Part shown: positions 38,666 through 46,497 of the stretch, in pieces | Layout of the letters: every line of letters starts with the position of its first letter | Numbering within the stretch: the first letter of the stretch is position 1 | IMG/VR virus record: IMGVR_UViG_3300045806_000119 | Coordinates: 1-64,000 of that record | Length of the DNA stretch: 64,000 nt | From: a virus | Direction: 5' to 3' (one strand) | The notes under the pieces: model-generated | The model's database searches: none | What the model saw: the letters and a program-made list of their open reading frames with translations, nothing else | Told to the model about the DNA's origin: nothing | Program-made: the position numbers and the translations under genes

Positions 38666-41085
38666 TAGTGGTCTCCTGCCACGCTCATGTTGAGGTCACG
38701 CTGCACAGCCCCGACCCGTTCTCCGCTCATGTTGACGTGGCTGACCTTCTCCTTCTCGATGGTCAGCAACTCCTGCCGCAGGTCCGCCAGCATCTCCTTG
38801 TGCGCGGCCATCATCGCCTTTTGGACGTCGTTGGCCTTGCCCTGCTCGTCCGCCACAACCGACGCTCGTAGTGCTGCCGTGTCGTCCGTTCCGCCTCCGC
38901 CGGCTGCGCCGATGAACGCATCCCTACCCGCATCCCTGGCCGCGTACACGGCCCCCGTGTCCGCGGAGCCCTTGGGGGCGCTCGCCAGGTTGCCACCCCT
39001 CATCGACGCCTCGATCTCCGGCGTCAGGATGCCCGCGTTACGAGACGCCTCCAGGTTACCCTCGTAGCCCAGCCCCTCGTCGTAGGTGCCCTGCCCCCGC
39101 ATCCACTTCTCCATCGCCGTGCGCTGACGCTCGCTTTGCAGCGCCTGTCGATGCGAGGACCCAACGCCTGAGTCCATGTTCTGAAGCGCGGCCCCGGCTC
39201 GGTCGTCCGCGCTCAGGATGTCAGCGTCGGTGCCAAGCTGAGACGCGAAGCTCCCCGTGACGCTCCAGGCCGTACCGATGTTGCTGACACCCTCTTTGAT
39301 GACTTTTCCAGCAGCAGCCCAGTCCCCTTTGAGCACGCTATCGAGCGCCATGACGAGCGACGCCACGGCTTCCACCAGCGTGTAGACAGTGGAGACGATG
39401 GTCGAGAGGGCCGTCTCCGTCGCGTGGAAGATGACCGAGCCTACGTCCCACATGACCTTCATCGCCAGCATGATGCGGCCGAACGCCGAGGCCACCTTCA
39501 AGGCCATCGACTCCCACTTCTCCATCGAGTCCGTCTTGCCGTCGACATTGAAGCCGAAGACGTCGAGCATCGGCGAAAACACGCTAGACAGGTAATCGCC
39601 AACGTCCTCCATCGCTGCCCCGAACTCCTGCATCGCGACGTGCGCCTTGTGCACGGTCGACCAGATGTTCAGGAACGTCTCCTCCATTCCGGCCTTCTTC
39701 AGCTTCTCACCCTGCTCGACGGTGATCTGCGAGGTCGTCCCGTCGTAGGTGCGCCACGCCTCGCTCAGCGCGTCCAGGAGAACCTTCAGCGTCTCCAGCC
39801 GGTCCGACACGCCGCCGACGTTGTCCCCCACCTGCTTCGAGCCGATCCACAGCAGCGACAGGACACCAGCTAGCAACAACCCACCAGCGACCACTGCCTC
39901 TAGCCCAAGCGCAATCGGTGCAAGAGAGAGCATGATCGCGTCGAAAGAGGTGGCAACCAGCACGGAGGCCCCCGCGACGGTCATCAGGGAGCCCGCCAGC
40001 ATGGCCCCCGCGACGGTCATCAGGACCATCCCCATCGCCACCTTCGGCAGCCACGGGGCAGCGCTCAGCAGGCCGCGCCCCATGTCGATTAGTCCGGCCG
40101 CCGTGTGGAACACCCAACCGACTGCCCGCTCGATCATCTGAAACGCATCAGCGATGCCCTTGATGGCGTCCTTATCCTCCAGCAACCTCTGGAGCGCGTC
40201 CACGAAGTCCTTCAAGCCGATAGTGATTAGCTTGATTCCGCCGTTACCGGCGATGGCCTCCTTCAGCTGCTCGAACTTGTCCTTCATCAGCTGCAACTGG
40301 AACGACAGGTTCAGCTCCTTCATCTTCGTGGCACCGCCGTAGAACTTTCCGAGCGTCTCGATGATGCCCTCGAAGCTCTTCTGCATGTCACCAGCCGACC
40401 CGGCCATCTTCTTCTTCATCTCTTCGATGAGGTGAGGGCTCATCCCGAGCCCCATCTTGAACTCGCGAAAGTTGCCGACCATCGCCTCGTGAACACCACG
40501 CAGCAGTCGGCCGCTCTCGCTCATCTTCAGGCCGGTCCCGGCCAGAGTGTCCTGGAGCACCTCCAACGAGTTCGCCATCCCGCCCGTCTTCGTCTTGAAC
40601 TTGGTGATCTCGCCCGTCAAAAGGGAGTTAGCGCCGAACACGTTGACGCCGGTCTTCCCGAGGTTGGCCACCGCGTCCGCGGTCTCCTTGAACGTGAAGG
40701 CCAGAGTTTGCGACGCCTCCAGCGTCTTCGCGTACATCTCTTGTGAGTGCGCGCCGAAGGAGAAGTCCAAGGACGACCGGATGTCCTCGAACTCCTCGGC
40801 TACCTCAACGAAGCTCTCGACGATCTCCTTCGCGTGCTCGACAACGCCATGGGCGAACTCGCGCCACTTCGCGCCAGTCTCCATGATCTCCTTGCCAAGC
40901 TCCTGCATGCGGGAGCCGTGGGTGGCCTCCCCCACCCTGTCGAGCTTCTCTCCGGCCTCCTCCACGCCTTCCGACATCTTCTGCGACTCCCTGGCGACTT
41001 TCGAGAGAGCATCAGCAATTCGGACTAGCTGGCCCGCAGGGTCGCCAGATATTCCGAATTCGAGGGTGTGCTTTGAGCCGGACAT
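38665..41085 (-). CDS. Tape measure protein
   Basis: This 806-residue protein is placed after the frameshifted tail assembly gene, as usual for tape measures, and is the longest of the tail-core genes apart from the sheath. It is mostly helical, with N-terminal coiled-coil sequence (LVRIADALSKVARESQKM and so on), several hydrophobic stretches near 325-400 (MGMVLMTVAGAMLAGSLM, ASVLVATSFDAIMLSLAPIA) and small-residue-rich helical repeats beyond. It sets tail length and may be ejected into the host. GGAGG lies five bases before the ATG. Confidence 0.85.
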   Translation of the reverse strand: MSGSKHTLEFGISGDPAGQLVRIADALSKVARESQKMSEGVEEAGEKLDRVGEATHGSRMQELGKEIMETGAKWREFAHGVVEHAKEIVESFVEVAEEFEDIRSSLDFSFGAHSQEMYAKTLEASQTLAFTFKETADAVANLGKTGVNVFGANSLLTGEITKFKTKTGGMANSLEVLQDTLAGTGLKMSESGRLLRGVHEAMVGNFREFKMGLGMSPHLIEEMKKKMAGSAGDMQKSFEGIIETLGKFYGGATKMKELNLSFQLQLMKDKFEQLKEAIAGNGGIKLITIGLKDFVDALQRLLEDKDAIKGIADAFQMIERAVGWVFHTAAGLIDMGRGLLSAAPWLPKVAMGMVLMTVAGAMLAGSLMTVAGASVLVATSFDAIMLSLAPIALGLEAVVAGGLLLAGVLSLLWIGSKQVGDNVGGVSDRLETLKVLLDALSEAWRTYDGTTSQITVEQGEKLKKAGMEETFLNIWSTVHKAHVAMQEFGAAMEDVGDYLSSVFSPMLDVFGFNVDGKTDSMEKWESMALKVASAFGRIMLAMKVMWDVGSVIFHATETALSTIVSTVYTLVEAVASLVMALDSVLKGDWAAAGKVIKEGVSNIGTAWSVTGSFASQLGTDADILSADDRAGAALQNMDSGVGSSHRQALQSERQRTAMEKWMRGQGTYDEGLGYEGNLEASRNAGILTPEIEASMRGGNLASAPKGSADTGAVYAARDAGRDAFIGAAGGGGTDDTAALRASVVADEQGKANDVQKAMMAAHKEMLADLRQELLTIEKEKVSHVNMSGERVGAVQRDLNMSVAGDH

Positions 41086-41087
41086 AG

Positions 41088-42037
41088 TTACCTCCGCGTG
41101 TTCGCTTCCGCTTCCGCCACCGCCTTGTTGTTCTCGCGCTCCCGGCGCTCCTGCAGCTTGGCGATGTGAAACATGCGCTCTTCAATCGTCAGGGAGCGGA
41201 CTTCCGAGGGTGCCCAGCGGTACTCGTGCCCGAGGACTCCGATGTCGTAATAGAGACGCGGTAGGGGGTCGCCTCCATCTCCGTCTTCGGCGAACCCGCC
41301 GCCGGGAAGAAAAAACTTCGCACTTCAATGGGCATCGAGTCCTTGAAGGTCTTCCCGCACGCTTTGCACTCCATGAGCAGCTCGGTGTCGATGCCGCCGC
41401 TCTTCGAGTCCATCACCTGCCGGATGGCGTTCCGGGTGCTCCAGTCGAGGGCCTTGATCGTCGACGCATCCGGCACCTCGCCGTTCAGCTGCTGAATCTG
41501 CATTAGCAGCTCTTTGGTGGCCTTCTCCTTCGCGTAGTCCGACTTGATGCTGAGCAGCAGATGCTCGTCGCGGACGAACAGCGGCCGGAACTTCACGGTG
41601 ACCTTTTCGCCATCTTCGAGATCGATGACCTCGGTGAACGTGTCCTGGCCCCGCGCGGCTTCAGGCTGCTCGTCGACAACGAGCTTCCGCAGGTCCACCC
41701 GGTGCTTCCCGATCTTCTCGCAGCGCGGGCAAGACGCCTCGAAGCGGTAGATAGGCGAGATACCCCAGCTCCGAAGGCTGACCAACATGAAGGTCGTGTC
41801 CGCCATGAGGAAGCGCTCGTCGAACACCTTCTCGATCATCATCGGATCGGTCACGTTTCCGACCCGCACGAGCACGCGCTTGATCAGGCGGTTGAGCACG
41901 TTGCCGCGCTTCATCTCCACCTTGTCGAGGATGAAGTCCTCGTCGTTGCCGTCGAGCTTGCGCAGCTCGATTTCGCGCACGACGCCACCAGCGCCATCAG
42001 AGAATCCGTTGGGGAGCATGAACAGAGCAGAACGCAT
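41088..42037 (-). CDS. Tail assembly protein, -1 frameshift fusion product (316 aa)
   Basis: Translation starts at 42037 in the frame of the 282-residue protein, slips by -1 at T_TTT_TTC (plus 41309-41315), and continues to TAA at 41090-41088. The added 73 residues include LYYDIGVLGHEYRWAPSEV and LTIEERMFHIAKLQERRER, a conserved-looking domain that has no start codon until an internal Met. The -1 frame is closed by TGA five codons upstream of the slip site, so only slippage there can join the parts. This parallels the fused tail assembly chaperones of lambda, P2 and Mu. Confidence 0.75.
41189..42037 (-). CDS. Tail assembly/baseplate protein (T4 gp26-like), unshifted product
   Basis: This 282-residue protein resembles the T4 baseplate (gp26-type) family found next to tape measures. 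It has a helical N-terminal half and a likely zinc site formed by CPRCEK near 103 and CKACGKTF near 225. The region between has LFVRDEHLLLSIKSDYAKEK. The last 39 codons overlap the -1 frame of the fusion product. SD: AAAGGA nine bases before the ATG, within a CACTAAAGGAAT leader that recurs before other genes. Confidence 0.7.
   Translation of the reverse strand: MRSALFMLPNGFSDGAGGVVREIELRKLDGNDEDFILDKVEMKRGNVLNRLIKRVLVRVGNVTDPMMIEKVFDERFLMADTTFMLVSLRSWGISPIYRFEASCPRCEKIGKHRVDLRKLVVDEQPEAARGQDTFTEVIDLEDGEKVTVKFRPLFVRDEHLLLSIKSDYAKEKATKELLMQIQQLNGEVPDASTIKALDWSTRNAIRQVMDSKSGGIDTELLMECKACGKTFKDSMPIEVRSFFFPAAGSPKTEMEATPYRVSITTSESSGTSTAGHPRKSAP
41309..41315 (-). promoter_or_regulatory. -1 ribosomal slippery heptamer T_TTT_TTC
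   Basis: In the 0 frame the codons AGT TTT TTC give the canonical X_XXY_YYZ heptamer U_UUU_UUC. The -1 frame has TGA at 41327-41325, ten bases upstream of the heptamer, and no stop downstream for 73 codons. A GC-rich stretch starts four bases later (CCCGGCGGCGGG) and could form the stimulating structure. Confidence 0.78.
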
Positions 42038-42063
42038 TGGGAATTCCTTTAGTGAAAATGTTA

Positions 42064-42105
42064 CGAGCCCCGACCCGCCTCGCCGTTGGAGGGAGCCGGG
42101 GCTCG
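42064..42105 (-). terminator. Probable terminator downstream of the tail tube gene
   Basis: On the minus strand CGAGCCCCGGC and GTCGGGGCTCG form a stem (one mismatch; plus arms 42095-42105 and 42064-42074) with a 20-base loop, followed by TAACATTTTC. The U-run is imperfect. It lies 17 bases after the tail tube stop and would lower expression of the following genes relative to tube and sheath. Confidence 0.6.
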
Positions 42106-42121
42106 CTTGCCTCCGAAGGTA

Positions 42122-42673
42122 CTACAGGCCGGCCGTCGAGGTCACGAGGCGGTACCCCTCATGCACGATGGTGAGCTTCTCCAGCACGTTGTTGCTCGAC
42201 ATCGCCTCCAGGTCGGGGAAGGGGACAGAGCCCTTGGGCCACGCCTCCGAGAGCCGCCACCGCAGCCGCTCCGCGCCGGTCTTGTCGAACATGACGACGT
42301 CGATGGAACGGCGGAACGTGCCAGAGCTGCCCGCCGGGGTGGTGGGCGTCGACTGCGTCGAGGCGTCGTAGACCTGGTTATACCAATTCAGCATGTCCAT
42401 CGAGCCCTGACCGGCGAGTAGGATGACTCCGCGCTCCAGCGTGACGTCCGCGAAGGTCGTGCGTCCCGGGCTCTTCTGATCGGTCGAGCTTCCGCCCTCG
42501 GCGTACTTGACGACCTCCGTCTCCGCGCTGAGCCCCTTCATCGAGGCGAAGCCGAAACGGGCGAAGTTGTCGACCTCGATGATGTACCGCCAGGTCTTCA
42601 GCGGGTCTTCCTGGTCGGTCCGGTTGAACGCTGCGAGGAAGGGCAGCACCGGCTTGAGGATTCGTGACTTCAT
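42122..42673 (-). CDS. Tail tube protein (gp19-like)
   Basis: The ATG at 42673 is preceded by AAAGGG; the longer frame to 42883 runs inside the sheath gene and is rejected. The 183-residue protein fits the T4 gp19 type: WRYIIEVDNFARFGFASMKGLSAETEVVKYAEGG, a block with TFADVTLERGVIL, and a final LTIVHEGYRLV. Tube follows sheath as usual. Its first 20 residues (MKSRILKPVLPFLAAFNRTD) contain FLAAFN, weakly like the head leader FLQRFN described elsewhere. Confidence 0.85.
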   Translation of the reverse strand: MKSRILKPVLPFLAAFNRTDQEDPLKTWRYIIEVDNFARFGFASMKGLSAETEVVKYAEGGSSTDQKSPGRTTFADVTLERGVILLAGQGSMDMLNWYNQVYDASTQSTPTTPAGSSGTFRRSIDVVMFDKTGAERLRWRLSEAWPKGSVPFPDLEAMSSNNVLEKLTIVHEGYRLVTSTAGL

Positions 42674-42684
42674 GGCTGGCCCTT

Positions 42685-45129
42685 TCACGATCCCACCGCC
42701 ACGGCGATTGCCTGGTTCTGGGAAACGTTGATAATGAGGTTTTCTACGACGAGCGGGATGCTCACCTGTATGTCCTCCAGCATCTGCCCCGCAGCGACGA
42801 GGTTCTGCGGGTTGTTGTCCGTGTCGCACTTCGTGAAGTACGCCGCGTTGCGCGTCGTGCCGCTCAGGGTCCCTCGCTTCCACTCCCCTTCGAGGAAGTT
42901 GTCCGTCGCGCGCTTCAGCTTGGCGCGCGTGGCCGGGGTGTTCGGCTCGAAGATGACGAAGCGCGACCCGGTCTTCAGCGACTGCTCCAGGTAGATCATC
43001 GTCCGGCGCACGCTGATCTGCGTGTAGACGCTGTTCTCCATCGTCCGCGAGCCCTCGACGCAGATACCCGCGCCGGGGACGTTGAAACTCGCATTGACGT
43101 TGAGCGGGTACAGAAGCGCGTAGTCGTCATCAGAGAGATTCCGCTCGACGTCCTGCACGCCGAGAATTTGCCCCGTGACGTCACCCGCCGGAGCCTTCTG
43201 GATGCCCTGCGCGTTGTCCGTCCGGCAGTACATACCCATGATGTACCCCTCGGGCGGGCTCATCGCGAGCTGCCCGGTCAGCTTCGAGATGATCTTGTAC
43301 CAGATGGCGTAGAACGCCGCGTACGATGTGGAGCCCAGCGACTGCCGGTACGTCGCGATGGCCGTCGTGCTGGCGTTCAGCTGCGAGGCAACGATGCCGA
43401 AGAGGAACTTCCACGAGTCGCAGAGCTGGATGAGCGTCTGCGAGATGAACCCGTTCGTCCCCGACAGGCCAGGGAGCGCAAGGATACGGAGGTCGCGCAT
43501 CGCCTTCATGGCGTAGACACCCGTGTACGGCAGCGTCGCATTCTGGCCGATGTAGTCGAGGTCCGCGAAGGTCGTGCAGTTCGACCCGCCCGACAGGTAG
43601 TCACCGGACGAGATCACGTTGACCGGCCGGAGGTCCACGTTCGCCGTGCTCGTGACGCCGAGGTCTGTCACGGTCACGAGGTACTCCGGGTTGAGCGCGT
43701 TCGCCCCGAGGCTTCCCGACAGCACGCCACCGAGGACAGTGGCGAAGTAGTTCTGCGTGGACAGCGGCGACTGCCGCAGGCCCGTGATGGGTCCCGTGAT
43801 GGTGCTCCCGCCGTAGAGCACCGTCAGCGCGAACGCCTCCATCGTGACGGTCGTCGTCGCGACGTTGAGGGCACCCGTCAGCGTCGGCGCATTCTGGAAG
43901 GTGACGACGTTGCCCTGGATGCTCGCCACCACTCCGCGAAGCGTTGCCGAGGTTCCGCTGTCGAAGAGGCTGACGGTGTCCCCCACCGTCAGCCGGTTGA
44001 TGGCGTAGCTCGCGAGAGTGACGCTCGCGATGGAGCCAGCCGCCGCAGCCACCGTCAGCGACAGGCCGAGAACGGAGTTCTGCGGAGTCACGACGACGGA
44101 AATGTTGTTAGCGTCGTAGCCTTCTCCGACTGCCGTCAGCGTGAAGAGGTTCGTGGGCGCCGACGCCGACCCCGTGTAGGCCGTCAGGTTGAAGCCAGCG
44201 ACGAGCGACACACCCGTGCCGCTGGTGAACTGAATCTTCGAGGTGGCGCCCGTCGTGTTCGACTTGCCCGCGAGGGTCCCTGTCGTGTTGTTGCCGACCC
44301 ACGTCGAGCCCGGGGTGATGAACGCGGCGTTGAAGATCGTGGCCAGCTCCGTCGCGAGCACCGCATCGACGTTCGCCACGTTCGATCCGCCCGTGAGCGT
44401 GAACGCACCGACCGCGAGGCCGAGGCTCGCGAGAACGTCGGCAGAGCCCGAGACGACAGAGCCCGAGGACGACGAGCCAGCACGGTCCGCCGTGATCTTG
44501 ACCTGACCGCCGGAGATGGTGGCGGTGCCACCGCGAATCTGCGCGTTGATGGCAGCGGCGTAGAGGAGGTTCGTGTTCTCCGTCCCCGCGAAGGTCACCG
44601 TCTGGTTCGCGACGCCTGCGAGGGCGAGGACGAGGGTGTGCGCAGCGGTCGGCGCGGCGAAAGTACCCGCGACACCCGTGATGCTTGCCTGGTTTGCAAC
44701 GATGGTCGCCGTCTGTGCGACGCCAGCGTCTTCGAGGCAGAGGAACGTAGCACCAGGGAAGAGCGCGGCCGGGAACGCCCCAGCGCTCGACGACAGGCTA
44801 CCCGCCGAGGCTGCGCCGCCCGCGCTCGCCATCGTGAGGGCCGCCTTCACGTTCGTACCCGTCGAGCTTCCGAGGACGCGGCAGACGTAGCAAACCGTGC
44901 CGCCGTTCCCGAAGAACGCTTCCACGCTCTCCGTGAGGTAGCTGCTCGGGTCATACGCGCCGAAGATGCGGACGTACTGCGCGAACGACGTGATTCGGAT
45001 GGGGACGGCGACAGGGCCGCGCAGCGCGCGCCCGACGAAGCCTCCGATGTTCTTCGTGGCGCCCCTGATCTGGGGCACCGCCGTTGTGACTTCCCGGACG
45101 ATGACTCCCGGGATGCTCGTGGTATTCAT
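42685..45129 (-). CDS. Tail sheath protein
   Basis: This 814-residue protein has the classical sheath start (SIPGVIVREVTTAVPQIRG) followed by NIGGFVGRALRGPVAVPIRI and FGNGGTVCYVCRV near 70-85. The C-terminal domain has GVYAMKAMRDLRILALPG, AFYAIWYKIISKLTGQLAMSPPEGYIMG (read in two parts) and a final RRTMIYLEQSLKTGSRFVIFEPN. The middle is enlarged by about 300 residues of beta-rich insertion (150-440). It contracts to drive the tube into the host. Confidence 0.92.
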   Translation of the reverse strand: MNTTSIPGVIVREVTTAVPQIRGATKNIGGFVGRALRGPVAVPIRITSFAQYVRIFGAYDPSSYLTESVEAFFGNGGTVCYVCRVLGSSTGTNVKAALTMASAGGAASAGSLSSSAGAFPAALFPGATFLCLEDAGVAQTATIVANQASITGVAGTFAAPTAAHTLVLALAGVANQTVTFAGTENTNLLYAAAINAQIRGGTATISGGQVKITADRAGSSSSGSVVSGSADVLASLGLAVGAFTLTGGSNVANVDAVLATELATIFNAAFITPGSTWVGNNTTGTLAGKSNTTGATSKIQFTSGTGVSLVAGFNLTAYTGSASAPTNLFTLTAVGEGYDANNISVVVTPQNSVLGLSLTVAAAAGSIASVTLASYAINRLTVGDTVSLFDSGTSATLRGVVASIQGNVVTFQNAPTLTGALNVATTTVTMEAFALTVLYGGSTITGPITGLRQSPLSTQNYFATVLGGVLSGSLGANALNPEYLVTVTDLGVTSTANVDLRPVNVISSGDYLSGGSNCTTFADLDYIGQNATLPYTGVYAMKAMRDLRILALPGLSGTNGFISQTLIQLCDSWKFLFGIVASQLNASTTAIATYRQSLGSTSYAAFYAIWYKIISKLTGQLAMSPPEGYIMGMYCRTDNAQGIQKAPAGDVTGQILGVQDVERNLSDDDYALLYPLNVNASFNVPGAGICVEGSRTMENSVYTQISVRRTMIYLEQSLKTGSRFVIFEPNTPATRAKLKRATDNFLEGEWKRGTLSGTTRNAAYFTKCDTDNNPQNLVAAGQMLEDIQVSIPLVVENLIINVSQNQAIAVAVGS

Positions 45130-45192
45130 TACTCGGTCTCCTCTCGACTGGCTGTAGTTCCCAAGGGGTCTTCCGCCCCTAGTTGTATCACG

Positions 45193-45999
45193 TCACCCCG
45201 TTGGAGAGGGGTCGTCCACGTCGGCGTCGCCGTCAGCAGAGCCCAGGTTGGGCTCCACTGTAATGGTCGGCTCCTTGGTGAGGTTCGCGAAGGTGGCCAA
45301 ATCCGTATTGTCCAGGTAGCCCTCCACCTTGTAGTTCCACACTTTGCAGTATTCGCGCTCGACGCCTGGCGAGCCCGAACGCACCGCGTTCCTCTTGTCG
45401 AGGTCCGAGTAGCTCTCGTACATCATGTCCCAGTCCCGGTACGACCCGTCGTTCTGCGGCACGCGCAGGTAGTGACGCGGAGGAAACACGCTGTAGACAT
45501 AGTTGACCAACAGCGCGCTCTGCACGGGGTCCTTCGCGTACGCACGCACCTCGACGACGATGTCGAAGGGGTGCTCCACGGGCCGGACCTTCGCCATCCG
45601 AGGCAGGCTCATCGTTGTGCCGTCAGAGAGCTGAATCGTCCGGGTCGACGAATTCACCGGAACGACGTAGCCGTCCCCCTGATAGCTCGGGCTCTGAAAC
45701 ACGTACTCAGCGTACCGGGGCGTGACGTCGAGAATCTCGAACGTGATTGACGGATATACGCGCGTGAACAGCTGCCCTTCGACGTCGAAGTACAGGACGG
45801 GCACCTGCACGCCGCCCAGACGCACCCCATGGCTCTTGCCGAGGTACGCAGCGATGGTCGCTGGGGTATTGAGCCCCGCGACCTGGTCGGGCACCCCGCT
45901 CCCACGCTCCTTCTGAAGGTCCGCAAGCGACGCCACGAACTCCGCAGGCTTCCCTTCGAGCCGCGACGCCACGGCCATCATCGTGGCTAAATACGCCAT
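45193..45999 (-). CDS. Neck/tail completion-region protein (268 aa)
   Basis: The ATG at 45999 overlaps the upstream stop as TAATG and has AGGA nearby; upstream residues in the longer frame are shadows. The protein has alternating alpha and beta elements (IAAYLGKSHGVRLGGVQVPVLYFDVE; PFDIVVEVRAYAKDPVQSALL), an ending rich in acidic residues, and two conserved-looking aromatic runs (FPPRHYLRVP; DWDMMYESY). The place between the gp10-like neck protein and the sheath suggests a tail terminator or head-tail joining role, as inference. Confidence 0.62.
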   Translation of the reverse strand: MAYLATMMAVASRLEGKPAEFVASLADLQKERGSGVPDQVAGLNTPATIAAYLGKSHGVRLGGVQVPVLYFDVEGQLFTRVYPSITFEILDVTPRYAEYVFQSPSYQGDGYVVPVNSSTRTIQLSDGTTMSLPRMAKVRPVEHPFDIVVEVRAYAKDPVQSALLVNYVYSVFPPRHYLRVPQNDGSYRDWDMMYESYSDLDKRNAVRSGSPGVEREYCKVWNYKVEGYLDNTDLATFANLTKEPTITVEPNLGSADGDADVDDPSPTG

Positions 46000-46433
46000 T
46001 AGAGTCCTACTCCCTTGATGACGCGCTGCCAGAACTTCTCTGCCTGCGTCTGAAGCACCCATCGCACGAGCGGCCGGATGTGCGGACGAGCAGGTACGTT
46101 CCCCCACCCGTATTCGAGCAGCTCTCCTAGGTCCGCGTTGGCCATGTTCGTGTTCGTGCCCTTCGCTTCGATGGAGAGCGTGTTGTCGTCAGACACCTCG
46201 GAATCGTAACTATTGATGTACGTCCCCGTGTCGACCAGCGGCGGCTTTCCGTCCGGGTGCCGCTTCGGGGCGAGGCCAAGCGCCCCGCTCTTCACCTTCT
46301 TCTGGAGCCAGAGCACGGCTTCGCCGCCGAGGACAGCCAGCTCCCGCCTCACGACCGGGTCAACGGCCTTCGCCGCTAGGCGCAGCTTCAGCTCGCTCTC
46401 AGAGAGCCCGGTCATGTGAACACGAATGGCCAT
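45999..46433 (-). CDS. HK97 gp10-like neck protein
   Basis: This 144-residue protein fits the HK97 gp10/neck type: an N-terminal helix, GGEAVLWLQKKVKSGALG, PLVDTGTYINSYDSE (typical PxDTGxLxxS motif), a strand, LGELLEYGWGNVPARPHIRPLV (ExG...PARPFxxP), and a final helix. The ATG at 46433 overlaps the stop of an 18-codon mini-gene as TAATG; an alternative start at 46496 would cover that mini-gene and lacks support. It probably joins head and tail. Confidence 0.78.
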   Translation of the reverse strand: MAIRVHMTGLSESELKLRLAAKAVDPVVRRELAVLGGEAVLWLQKKVKSGALGLAPKRHPDGKPPLVDTGTYINSYDSEVSDDNTLSIEAKGTNTNMANADLGELLEYGWGNVPARPHIRPLVRWVLQTQAEKFWQRVIKGVGL

Positions 46434-46489
46434 TAGACTAGTGACGGCTTCGTGCACTTGGCCCAGTCGAAGCGCTGTAGAAATTTCAT
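46433..46489 (-). CDS. 18-residue mini-gene encoding the head-protein leader alone
   Basis: The ATG at 46489 follows AAGGTG by five bases, and TAA overlaps the ATG of the gp10-like gene (TAATG). It encodes MKFLQRFDWAKCTKPSLV, whose first nine residues match the start of the head gene at 55555 (MKFLQRFNW) in protein and in most bases. It may be a coupling leader peptide, a peptide with a role of its own, or the remnant of a gene that once carried the leader. It is too short to be accepted without proof of translation. Confidence 0.5.
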   Translation of the reverse strand: MKFLQRFDWAKCTKPSLV

Positions 46490-46497
46490 TGAGCACC

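Noticed and set aside
45130-45192. Terminator upstream of the sheath gene
   Set aside because: AGGGG/CCCCT pairing is only five bases and no U-run follows.
42664-45750. 1028-residue open frame on the plus strand
   Set aside because: It is antisense to the tail sheath gene, very arginine-rich, and lacks a ribosome site; it arises from the GC-rich codon pattern.
46434-46496. Upstream start of the gp10-like neck gene at 46496
   Set aside because: It would overlap the mini-gene and place 21 unusual residues before a typical gp10 start; the TAATG coupling favours 46433.
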